DNA of 64,000 nt, from the NCBI GenBank assembly GCA_037127255.1, contig JBANSL010000013.1:25949688-26013687 (forward strand), in the 5' to 3' direction. Both the position numbers and the translations under genes were made by a program. This DNA is from Persicaria tinctoria (Eukaryota > Streptophyta > Magnoliopsida > Caryophyllales > Polygonaceae). This document shows positions 35,155-45,507 of this stretch, piece by piece (positions within the stretch are counted from its first letter, which is position 1; every line of letters starts with the position of its first letter). The notes beneath the pieces are model-generated. The model made no database searches. It was given only the letters and a program-made list of their open reading frames with translations, and had not been told where the DNA came from.

Positions 35155-36639
35155 CGGTTGGTCTCTACCAACCGACTATTGGTGAGCGAGTTGGAGTTTG
35201 ACAAGGGTCTTGGATAGTTCAAACGTCTAAGAGAACGGAGTTTGCTTAGGAGTTGACGAATCATTCGGGGTTGACGTCTCCGTTTGAGTTTTTGTTTTTT
35301 TTCGGGGCCATTCTAACAAGTCCTCTACAAACAACACTAAATGGGCAATGGATCATATAAGTCGACCATATAGTGAACGGGTGAAATAATATGATGACAA
35401 CAGGTAAAGGAAGATATAGACATACACACAACAGGAACAATCAAACAACAACACAGAATCAAAGTAATTTGATATTCCACAAACGAGTAAGGCAACATTT
35501 CCGGCATACAAAGTGGAGTAGGCCATTCAAATTAATCATGGAAAGGGAAACATTAGGAGCCAGAGCCTAAACATGTTTAGATTATAATCGGATAACAATT
35601 ACAATCTCTATGGGGATATATCAAGGACAATTACACTTGCAATGACAGTAACTGTAACTTGTAAGTGGCACAAGAGCAAATCGAATTTAGACATGCATCT
35701 ACTATCAGTGAGTGCATGTGAGTAAGTTCAAAACAGCTACGACAGTTCCTAACATTGTGAAACGAAAGTGTATGTGAAGATAGAATTTTGCCCTTTCAGG
35801 TAGGGATTTTGGGTTAGAGATCGACATAGATGTCCAATTCGAGAATCCAACAGTCAACAGTGGATTTTCCGTATATTGGAAATTTATCAGAAGTTCACCA
35901 ACTTCAATTCGAGAAGCAGACAAAAATTGGAGAAGCCATTTCATATGTTCAATTAGAGAAGCATCAAATACCATATATTTTCATTTCGAGAAGCTAGTTC
36001 ATATGTTCATATGTTCAATTGGAGAAGCATCATATACAAATCGAGAAGCAAACAGAGATTCGTCAACACGTAAATTCTCATTTCCCAAGTTTCCCAAACT
36101 CCATAGATTTTCATAAATTGGAAATGAAATCGACATTGAAGAGTGGAGTTTGCATCAAATTTACCAAGTTCAAGAGTGGAATGCCCATAAATAAAACGCT
36201 ATGAAAAACCCCGATTCATCCTCAAATGTTTATACATACATTGATAAACTCACATGATAAGGCGGTAGCGGCTGTAGCGTCGGCGGTAGCAGCACCCTCC
36301 CCTAAACTGGTTTCATCGCCTGCGGTGAAGAATCGGCGCCGGATCTGGTCGATGTAGTCGACGGCCGTCTCTACAGGCGCACATATGCTTCCGGATATGG
36401 TGCTTGTGGTGGTCTGGAGTTGGCAGGGATAAGGGTATGTTTAATTTCACTTGGTAAGGGCAATGTTGGTATTTTACATGTTTTTCACCTTCATTAAACC
36501 CCAATAAACCAAACACCATACGAGATACTTTCAGAAATTCATCCCCATCCTTTCCACCTCGTAAAATATATCTCCACCTCTTCCACCCCTTAAAAATAAT
36601 CTCCACCCCTTAAAAAAAAATCCGTCAGAAAACACGCCC
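35155..36639. other. Right arm of the Harbinger element, non-coding
   Basis: Contains at least five spaced copies of a GAGAAGC word preceded by AATT or similar bases between about 35898 and 36045, and the G/C-skewed subterminal region next to the right inverted repeat. No gene. Confidence 0.5.
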
Positions 36640-36642
36640 TAA

Positions 36643-36764
36643 GGGTGTGTTTTTGCCTTTTTTTTTAAGAGGTGGAGGTTGGAAAATTTCTCCACCTGGT
36701 GGGAGAGAGGGTGGAGGAGGTGGGGGCAAAAGCCGGTGGAGGGGGTGGGCAAGAAAACACATCT
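36643..36764. mobile_element. Tourist-like MITE adjoining the Harbinger element
   Basis: A 122-bp element with ends GGGTGTGTTTTTGCC and (inverted) AGATGTGTTTTCTTGC and a TAA repeat on both sides (36640-36642 and 36765-36767). The body is rich in GGTGGAGG like the Harbinger subterminal regions. It shares its left TAA with the right target duplication of that element. Confidence 0.65.
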
Positions 36765-36767
36765 TAA

Positions 36768-38106
36768 GTTACGGAAATTCTATTTAGCGCAAGCTGAAAT
36801 TTTTGTTTAGCGCACCATTAGACGCAAAGACCATTTCAAAAAAACAAACAAAATACATCTTTTGTCCAGATTCTTCCAAAACCGAGCTAAAAAGTTGATT
36901 GCAGCGACCATTGTAGCAACTGGTTGCTGCGACCTTGTTCACTTTTAGCACAAGTTTTGTCCTTTTTTTAAGACATTTTTTAACCTAGTGATCAGGCTAA
37001 AAAGTCTTGGTCTTTATTTTTTTTTAGACAATTTTTAGCCCGATGATTGTTAAGAATCACACTAAAAAGTGCATTTATGTCTTGCTCTAAACAATATATT
37101 TACCTTGCTCTAAAAAGCAATCCCCAATTTGCTTTTTAGAACAGAGTAAAAACAATTTTTAAAATATGATGAAAATATCCTTATATATAACAATTTACCC
37201 TCATACCCCACCCCCTACCCTACCCCCACTCTCTTGCCCTCACACAACCGCTCCTCCCTCCAAAAAGGAGATTGGTAGCTTCCAGATTCAAATCAATCAT
37301 CGATCATGAACGAGTGCTAAGCATGTAGATCTGAGCATAAAGATCAGCAAAATCGCAATCAACCCTAACGACTTTATAATTGTTAGCTGAAGGGTCGAAT
37401 CCGAACCCAAACTGAGGGGAACTCGAAAAGGTGATTAGAAGGTGGAGAATTAAGCTTTTTAAATTGTCGGATTTCAAAAAATCAAGCTAGCCTAATTCAC
37501 CACACAGATTAATCTATTGACAAAGCATAGAATTCGAGGGGAGAAGTAGGGCTTTTTAGCCCAGCTCTTTAATGGATTGAGCTAAAAGAGAATGTTTTTA
37601 TTCTGGTTCTAAAAACAACCGAGCTAAAAACGTTTTCTTTTAAAATAAAAAAAAAATTCACCACGACCAAACATCCAAATATCTAATGATCGTTACGACC
37701 ACAACAGTTGTGACTATGATATACTTGGTTTTTGTGACCACGTCGCCATATGGTCGTTATGACTATAGTCATTGTGGTCATGTGCTAAAGAAAAAAAAAT
37801 ACTCGTGCAATAAATATAATTCGTGGATTAGGTCACTATTTCTAAATTATATATAAAAAAATTATCATATTAATTTACAAAAATTCAACTAGGTAAATTC
37901 TATTTAAATTGAAAATGCCACACACGGTCTTCAATTGCTCTCCCCACCGCATGCACCCTTCCTCTTATCTCTTGCCCTAGATTTGCATCCTCCATCTGTC
38001 CTGCTTGATTTCACTCTTTTTATGCAACTTGTGGCCAACAAATATGCGCCGTCGGGGCCCGAGTTGATCTCTTGGGTGGTGCGTAGGCTCAATTAGATGG
38101 TGGTTT
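36768..38106. other. Intergenic region without a recognised gene
   Basis: Contains several GAGCTAAAA(A)/TTTTTAGC words at about 36880-37640 that look like remnants of a decayed element, but no ends could be defined. The base just before 38107 is the target of the hAT-like element. Confidence 0.35.
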
Positions 38107-38442
38107 GCTGGTTGTAGGGCTGTTATCTGAGCCGAACAGCTCGAGCTCAGCTCGGGCTCGGCTCGGAGAAGCTCGAGCTCGGCTCGTTAGAATATGTAAA
38201 AAAAGTCGAGCTTGAACAAGGTTTTGGGCTCGAACCAAGCTCGAGCCGAGCTCGAAAGCTCTTTTTTTTTTCTTTCCGAAAATGCCCCTAGGGCAAATCA
38301 GGATGAAAGGCGCCTGAAGGGGAAGCTCTTGAAGCGTCGTATGCCCATCTTCTACTCTCTCCAACAAAACTCTCTTTGTGACTCCTTTGGTTCCTTCCAG
38401 ATCTACTCTTTCTCTCTATCTCCGACGCCTCCCGATCAATTT

Positions 38443-38443
<1 letters not shown>

Positions 38444-38499
<56 letters not shown>
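38444..38499. repeat. (CT)n microsatellite
   Basis: Pure CT repeat of 56 bp inside the left arm of the hAT-like element. Confidence 0.95.
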
Positions 38500-38501
<2 letters not shown>

Positions 38502-38621
38502 CCTCCTACTCTCTAATCCGCGTCCTACTCTCTGTCTCCACCTCCCGAGTCCTCTTTCTCCGACAAACTTCGCTCAAACAGGACCCCGAGTCCCTCGCAC
38601 TCCGTCGGCATCCTTGAGTAT

Positions 38622-40038
38622 TGACAGAGGGAAAACCCGTCGTTGATCTGTCAAAGAAACTCAAACCTATAACTAGTATAGCAATAAGTAAGAGGTCGAT
38701 CCATAGGGAAATTTATTATCCAAGTATGATTTAGATGTCAATTAAAGTAACCAAGTAGGGGTTTTTAAAGGTGTGAAAGTTCCGCCTTTTATCAAAGCGG
38801 ATTGATGAAAGCAAAGTAAATGAATTTGCTTCAAACAATTATGAGAAACAATTCTACCTACAATTTTCCACTTTATTTGGTTTGAAGCGATCCTTGTAAC
38901 TTTTTCTCTTCCTATTAAGTTTCCTATAAATGCCCTTGTCCCGACCTAATATAGTTACTAGTCCTAGCAATCATTATCAATCGAACAGTCCCTAAAGAAG
39001 GATTTAACCCAATTGATAACTTTAAGTTCATAGATTAGTCAAGGTATTTGCAGTCCTTAAAGAGGGATTTAACAACACATTCAACTTCCTACTCATTCAA
39101 TTAGTTCAACCAACCCTAAAGGAACAAGTTTGCCACTTAGGTTAAGGTTCACAACCAAGAATCTACAAAACCTTAGCAATTGAATTGATCTAACTAGTTG
39201 GCTAGACAAGATAGAACAAAACAATAAACAATCAAGCACAAAGAAGTTGAAGCATTCAAATATAGGAAACAAGAAACGAGAAGTAGAAACTCACAATCAA
39301 TCCAAATAAAGCTTCAAATTATAGGCAAAACAGATGAGTTTAGTTCCTCATAGAAGACATCGCTCAATCTCTAATTGTCTGATAGAACGTAGAATAGAAT
39401 GGAAGTGATAAAAAAAACTAGTAATAATTCGGTCTTAATACTCAAAGTCGGCCAAAAAGGCCTCCTAAAAACTAGGGTTTTCATTAACTAAAACGCCTCT
39501 CGCTGACGCCCAATGCTGCGGTCGTGGCACAGATGCTACTTAGACGTCCTGGTTGCGGGAAATGCGGCGGTCGCGGCATAGGTGCGGCGGCCGCTGCATC
39601 GGTCTTTTACGGAACATTTGTCTCGAATTTGCTCTTTTTGTCAAAAGGAAAGTTGTTGCTCTCTGAAAGAGCTTTCCAACACATGGTCATAATAGTCAAT
39701 CGGACAACTGAGGCCTCTAGAAAGTGCAAAATAAGTTCAGCATGTCTGGCGACAACTTCTTCAGACTTGTTCTTTGTTTAGGCTCGCTTCTTCTTCTCAA
39801 GACCTCTTGAGATCTTCATGTAAGCTTCTTCGATCAACTAGACATTCTCATCCAATGCGTTATCAACTCATGTCTCCTCCTCGGATCCACCATTACCTAA
39901 AATAATCAATAAAAACGTGTAGATTCCGACTTCAACAACATAAAGAATAAATATGCAAAATATACTTAAACAATGCATGATATGCATCATAACTAAGCTA
40001 AATGCAACCTATTATGACCCTCTAAATGCATGCTATCA
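38622..40038 (-). repeat. 3' LTR of the minus-strand element
   Basis: 1417 bp. Contains a GC-rich cassette at about 39510-39600. On the minus strand it starts TGATAGCATG. Confidence 0.9.
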
Positions 40039-41926
40039 AACTCTCCCACACTTAAGCTTCGCTAGTCCTCGAGCGAACAATATCAAAGATACTTATACCT
40101 ACGCTTTCCTCCTTCATGCATTAGCCCAAATCAAAAGCAACATCAATTTTAAATGAACTCAGGACCAAGTGAATAAACATCATAGCATATATTTAGTGAT
40201 CAAAGCACAGAAGTAGAAATCATCCAACCTCACCAGGAATGTGTTTTACTCATGCTCCCATGTTTTTAGGCTTTAATGTTCAACTCCCAACTCAATCCAA
40301 AATGCACTAAGCTCATAGAAATTGACAACAATATAACCAAATCTCCACCGAAATGCCATCACTTGCGGAAAACAATATAGAACATAAGCAATTTGGCTCT
40401 AGAATTCACGTTTTTTTTTCATTCTCGTTTCTCGTTTCTTTTTCTTTTTTTCCAGCTTTGGTAGTCTCCTGACGCGAGTCGCAAACATGGGTGTCATGAA
40501 TGACCCCGGTCTATCAACACCTCAACTTACTTGAATAAAGTCCACTTGAACATCTTTTGACGCGAGTTGCAAACATGGGTGTCATGAATGAACCCGGTTA
40601 CTCAATGATCAAGCTTTCTTCTTTAGCGGATAATTTTAGACACCTTTTTGCGCGAATCATACCCATGGGTGTCATACGTAGACCCGATTACTAAGGGTAT
40701 CAACCATTGCCACCTTATTTCACTCATCGTGCACAAAATAAAGCCAAATATAAACATAAAAATATAAACCCCGCAAGCAACAAACATGTGAGTCGGTCTT
40801 GAAAAATAGATACGGAAGTCAATGCCAAGAGGTAGCAACACAAGGAGAGCGAATCACACAATTGAGCAAAAGAATTATAAATGATTCTAATAAGGCTAAA
40901 ACTTTCTCACAAGGGTCATGTTTTGTAGGATTTCAATCGTACTCAAATTCAATCATACATGTTCAATTACATCACAAAATAATGCTTCATAAGAAAACAT
41001 TTCAAGGCGATTAGGCTAAGCGATTTAAATTTATCCCAGGATTTACATGTTCATGCCATAAGAATGTAGAGTTTCGCTAACTAATGTGGGTATTTGAACC
41101 TATATGCAATGCATGATATTTTTGGGATTTTTGACATTTTCTATTTTTTTTCTTTGATTTTCTAATTCATAAATAAAACTAAAAACACAACTGAAATTGA
41201 AACATGACCTAACTAGACGCACTAAATCCATCCCCCACACTTAAACCTTTCATTGTCCTCAATGAAACATAAAAGACAACAAAAATAACAAAATAGAACA
41301 AGTTGAGGGAGAAGGAAGACTAACCACTTGCTGAGAAACAGCAGAATGGGGAAAAAGGCTCGGGGAAAAGGCATGCGGCGGCCGTTGCATAGGTTGCAGC
41401 ACGTTGGGGCGGCGGTCGCGACATATGGCGGCGCCCGCTACTTATGTAGTAGCGGATCCTTCTTTTCCTTTACGTCCAATTCCACCTGCTCTTCTTTCTT
41501 GTTAGTCATTAAACCCAAACAAAGCAATTGGAAAACAAAATAAAACCTAACTAAGAAAATCTAAAAACAAAAAGAAAACTTACCTTGGGTTGCCTCCCGA
41601 GAAGCGCCTTGTTTCATGTCGTTGGCTCAACGTAATTTTAAAGCTCAAGACACTAATCAGACATAGTCAAAGCCCTCATCAACCTGTAAAACTCTTGTGC
41701 ACAACTAACAAACAAACATGCACTACATACAAATAAATTGAAACTAAATATTAATACATTTAAGAACCGTTTCGACTTATTGTATTCATGAGCTTCACTA
41801 CCCACAGAGGGTATATGATACCACCAATTTAGTTCTATTGGTGGCTTATCAAAGTAGCAGTCAAATGGATCAACGTATCCACCAATATTCTCTCTAGTGC
41901 AAGAGACAACCTTTACTTGCTCTGTA
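40039..41926 (-). other. Body of the minus-strand element, 3' part
   Basis: Non-coding. It holds the 3' polypurine tract (about 40041-40060), three inverted TGACACCCATG copies (40473-40690), an internal polypurine-tract-like motif (about 41229-41262), a GC-rich cassette (41370-41440) and a homologue of the post-integrase leader (41580-41640). Confidence 0.75.
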
Positions 41927-43458
41927 TGTGAGAATCCGAGAATCCCGAGCGGGTCGTATCAAATCAGGAGTCGTGTCGGGTTTTATTTTTATTTTTGTTT
42001 ATAAGGTCAGGATCCACCACTTTACACAAAAACTTAAGCCAATGTGTAGGGGCCTTCTCCCAAACATTATATTTTGATTTGTAATACCACCCACAATCAA
42101 TGTGGGATGGCTATTTATCCCAACACGCCCCCTCAAGTGCAACCCGTCTGGATCGGGTTGACACTTGAACAATTTTTTTCTTCTTCTTCTTCCGAGTCGA
42201 GACTCTCAATCTCTTTATAGCTCGCCCGGTTATTGGATTTTCAACGGGTTTTTTTAGCTTTACCCGAAGCCAGGAAAACCAACCCGACTCGGACCTGCTC
42301 TGATACCATGTGAGAATATGAGAATCCCAAGCGGGTCGTATCAAATCAGGAGTCGTGTCGGGTTTTATTTTTATTTTTGTTTATAAGGTCGGGATCCACC
42401 ACTTTACACAAAAGCTTAAGCTAATGTGTAGGGGCCTTCTACCAACCTTATATTTTGATTTGTAATACCACCCACAATCAATGTGGGATGACTATTTATC
42501 CCAACATGCCCCCTCAAGTGCAACCCGCCTGGATCGGGTTGACACTTGAACAATTTTTTTTTTCTTCTTCCGAGTCGAGACTCTCAATCTCTTTATAGCT
42601 CGCCCGGTTATTGGTTTTTTCAACGGGTTTTTTTAGCTTTACCCAAAGCCAGGAAAACCGACCCGACTCGGACATGCTCTGATACCATGTGAGAATATGA
42701 GAATCCCAAGCGGGTCGTATCAAATCAGGAGTCGTGTCGGGTTTTATTTTTATTTTTGTTTATAAGGTCGGGATCCACCACTTTACACAAAAGCTTAAGC
42801 TAATGTGTAGGGGCCTTCTCCCAACCTTATATTTTGATTTGTAATACCACCCACAATCAATGTGGGATGGCTATTTATCCCAACACGCCCCCTCAAGTGC
42901 AACCCGCCTGGATCGGGTTGACACTTGAACAATTTTTTTTTCTTCTTCTTCCGAGTCGAGACTCTCAATCTCTTTATAGCTCGCCCGGTTATTGGTTTTT
43001 TCAACGGGTTTTTTTAGCTTTACCCAAAGCCAGGAAAACCGACCCGACTCGGACCTGCTCTGATACCATGTGAGAATATGAGAATCCCAAGCGGGTCGTA
43101 TCAAATCAGGAGTCGTGTCGGGTTTTATTTTTATTTTTGTTTATAAGGTCGAGATCCACCACTTTACACAAAAGCTTAAGCTAATGTGTAGGGGCCTTCT
43201 CCCAACCTTATATTTTGATTTGCTATACCACCCACAATCAATGTGGGATGGCTATTTATCCCAACAGAATCCGAGAATCCCGAGCGGGTCGTATCAAATC
43301 AGGAGTCGTGTCGGGTTTTATTTTTATTTTTGTTTATAAGGTCGGGATCCACCAATTTACACAAAAGCTTAAGCCAATGTGTAGGGTCTTCTCCCAACCT
43401 TATATTTTGATTTGTTATACCACCCACAATCAATGTGGGATGGCTATTTATCCCAACA
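41927..43458 (-). mobile_element. Tandem array of TRIM retroelements: five LTRs, three internal regions
   Basis: LTRs lie at 41927-42125, 42309-42506, 42688-42885, 43069-43266 and 43267-43458 (192-199 bp each). The three internal regions are 42126-42308, 42507-42687 and 42886-43068 (181-183 bp). On the minus strand LTRs start TGTTGGGATAAATAGCC and end TTCTCACA. They are followed by TGGTATCAGAGC, the primer site for initiator tRNA-Met, and preceded by a GA-rich tract (CTTGAGGGGGCG). The whole array is flanked by one exact 5-bp duplication CTGTA (41922-41926 and 43459-43463). The last two LTRs are joined directly, with five bases missing. No protein is encoded. Confidence 0.9.
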
Positions 43459-43967
43459 CTGTAGCCTCAACAATAGGCTTTGTACCTAATTCAACAATGG
43501 GGGGAGCTAGGGATGATCTCGTCAAATGGAGTGTGGTCTTCCACTACCTTCTCAATGTGATTTTCCACCATGACCTCAAGAGGTGCAACAGAGGTCTCGA
43601 CGATTTGAGATACTAGAGGATGTGAGACTCATTCTGTGCACATTGATGATCCATGTAGCAGAAAAATTCCCACATCTTTGAGAGTCCCATATCTAATAAA
43701 CCTCCATCACTCATGCGCTCAGCAAGACTCCATGGTCATAAGTCATGCCATCAAAGATGCATAGAAGCACTTCCCTTATACTAGCTTGATATCCCCATGA
43801 ATAAACATCGTTAATGTACTCCTGTAGTCTGATGAAGTACTGATGAAAACTCTCTCCGTCTAAGTGCAATAACCTCACCTTCAACATATGTTAGTAGCAC
43901 GAGTGCGGACCATGTAAGTGGTCCACACCAAAAATCAGCACCAAAAACACACAAGAATCAATAAATT
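43459..43967 (-). other. Body of the minus-strand element, 5' part
   Basis: Non-coding sequence between the TRIM array and the primer site. On the minus strand, stretches such as the one around ATCAGTACTTCATCAGAC (about 43830) read briefly open, but no gag is recognisable. Confidence 0.6.
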
Positions 43968-43985
43968 TCACCGGCAGCGGCGCCA
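43968..43985 (-). other. Primer binding site of the minus-strand element
   Basis: On the minus strand TGGCGCCGCTGCCGGTGA. It differs at two positions from the tRNA-Asp site of the element at 6173. Confidence 0.75.
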
Positions 43986-43989
43986 AATT

Positions 43990-44729
43990 TGACCGAGGGA
44001 AAACCTGTCGCTGATCCGTCAAAGAAAACTCAAACCTATAACTAGTATAGCAATAAGTAAGAGGTCGATCCACATGGAAATTTATTATCCAAGTATGATT
44101 TAGATGCCAATTAAAGTAACCAAGTGGGGGGTTTTAAGAGTGTGAAAGTTCCGCCTTTTATCAAAGTGGATTGATGAAAGCAAAGTAAATGAATTTGTTT
44201 CAAACAATTAGGAGAAGCAATTCTACCTACAATTTTGCACTTTATTTGGTTTGAAACGATCCTTGTAACTTCTTCTCGTCCTATTAAGTTTCCTATGAAT
44301 GTCCTTGTCCCGACCTAATATAGTTACCAGTCCAATCAGTCCTAACAACCCTTATCAATTGAACAGTCCCTAAAGAAGGATTTAACCCAATTGATAGCTT
44401 TAAGTTCAGAGATTAGCCAAGGTATTTGCAGTCCCTAAAGAGGGATTTAACAACACATTCAACTTCCTACTCATTCAATTAGTTCAACCAGCCCTAAAGG
44501 AACAAGTTTGCCACTTAGGTTAAGGTTCACAACCAAGAATCTACAAAACCTTAGCAACTCATGTCTCCTCCTCGAATCCACCATTACTTGAAATAATCAA
44601 TAAAAGCGTGTAGTTTCCGACTTCAACAACATAAAGAACACATATGCAAAATATACTTAAACGATGCATGATATGCATTATAACTAAGCTAAATGCAACC
44701 TATTATGACCCTCTAAATGCATACTATCA
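43990..44729 (-). repeat. 5' LTR of the minus-strand element, internally deleted
   Basis: 740 bp. Compared with the 1417-bp copy, about 687 bp are missing between CCTTAGCAA and CAACTCATG, with a 3-bp overlap CAA at the junction (44555-44557). The GC-rich cassette was in the lost part. Confidence 0.85.
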
Positions 44730-45507
44730 AGTATGACTTTTGTTTTTCTCCAATTGAAGGTATGGAACTTATAATTAGGTTTTTCTCTTACCTTCGATGT
44801 ATGTAATTTCTGTGTGTGTGTGTTTTTGACAGATCTAGATCTCCTCCTAGGGTTCTTCATTTCTCTCTCAACTGGGTTTCTCTGAAGATATGGTGTCGAT
44901 CTATGATTTGTTCGACCATCAGATCTGTGATCTGTCCCTCCTCTAGTCCGCTAATTCAGAGGGCACCGGTGAACTCGGTGCCTTTTACTCCCTCCTGGGC
45001 TCCTCATGTTCCTCAGTCTCACTCCCTTCTCTTCATTCTTCTATTAATCGTTCGTGATTGAAGTAGAACTGTTATTTTGTTCAATGTTCATCTTACTGTT
45101 GTTGTTTGTACATCCTAATTACTCCTGTGTAATTGTTCATGTTTGAAATTTGTAGAAATTTGTAGAAAGAACTTAAAATTGATGAATTTTTTATAAGAAA
45201 TTAATTTGTTCATCTTCTTGTGTAATTGTTCATGTTCTTGTGTAATTTGCATTTAGGCTTTTGTTACAATCCGAGTCGGATGAGCTTGAACGAGCCCAAC
45301 TGACGAGCTCAAACGAGCTTAGGCTCGTTCGTGCTCAAACAAGCCGAGCTCGAGTTTCATCCTGGGCTCGCGAGCCGAGCTTGAGCACAAAAAAAAAGCT
45401 CGGATAATATTTGGGCTCGAGCTTGACTTGACTCGTTTTCCGTTCGAGCCAAGCTTGAACATGTCAAGCTCGGCTCGTTCGGCTCGAATATCACCCCTAG
45501 CTGGTTG

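Larger units (their letters stand above)
26416..36639. mobile_element. PIF/Harbinger transposon with four gene remnants
   Basis: The inverted ends start GGGCGTGTTTTCTGAC (26416 on the plus strand, 36639 on the minus strand) and continue with AAGGGGTGGA-like bases. A TAA duplication flanks both sides (26413-26415 and 36640-36642), as expected for the superfamily. Inside are a HARBI1-type transposase (minus), a Myb/SANT-like gene (minus), a second, plus-strand Myb/SANT-like pseudogene, and a plus-strand coiled-coil ORF. A solo LTR (28716-30151) is nested within. Without it the element would be about 8.8 kb. The subterminal regions are rich in GGTGGAG on one strand. Confidence 0.85.
38622..44729 (-). 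mobile_element. Non-autonomous LTR retroelement related to Athila/Tat
   Basis: Minus-strand orientation. The 3' LTR is 38622-40038 (1417 bp), the 5' LTR is 43990-44729 (740 bp, internally deleted), and an exact 5-bp duplication AGTAT lies at 38617-38621 and 44730-44734. A tRNA-Asp-like primer site sits next to the 5' LTR and a polypurine tract next to the 3' LTR. The 3.95-kb body has no gag or pol. It keeps the post-integrase leader, the triple TGACACCCATG motif and two polypurine tracts seen in the element at 6173. A TRIM array (41927-43458) is inserted into it. It needed proteins from another element to move. Confidence 0.9.
38115..45499. mobile_element. hAT-like element, non-autonomous, carrying a nested retroelement
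   Basis: The ends are inverted (left TAGGGCTGTTATCTGAGCC; right, read inversely, TAGGGGTGATATTCGAGCC). An exact 8-bp duplication GCTGGTTG lies at 38107-38114 and 45500-45507, the size expected for hAT. Both subterminal regions are dense in GAGCTCGGCTCG words. Removing the nested element and its duplication (38622-44734) leaves about 1.27 kb with no transposase. The left part (38300-38620) and the right part (44735-45060) contain CT-rich, leader-like sequence that may be captured host DNA. Confidence 0.85.

Noticed and set aside
42111..43104. Three repeated minus-strand open frames (starting MIRPAWDSHIL) in the TRIM array
   Set aside because: They run across LTR ends and primer sites of the TRIM units. 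TRIMs do not encode proteins, and the repetition reflects the tandem array.
41927..43458. CRISPR-like or satellite array
   Set aside because: The alternating 198-bp and 182-bp segments have LTR ends, a tRNA-Met primer site and a target duplication, so they are tandem TRIMs in a eukaryotic genome.
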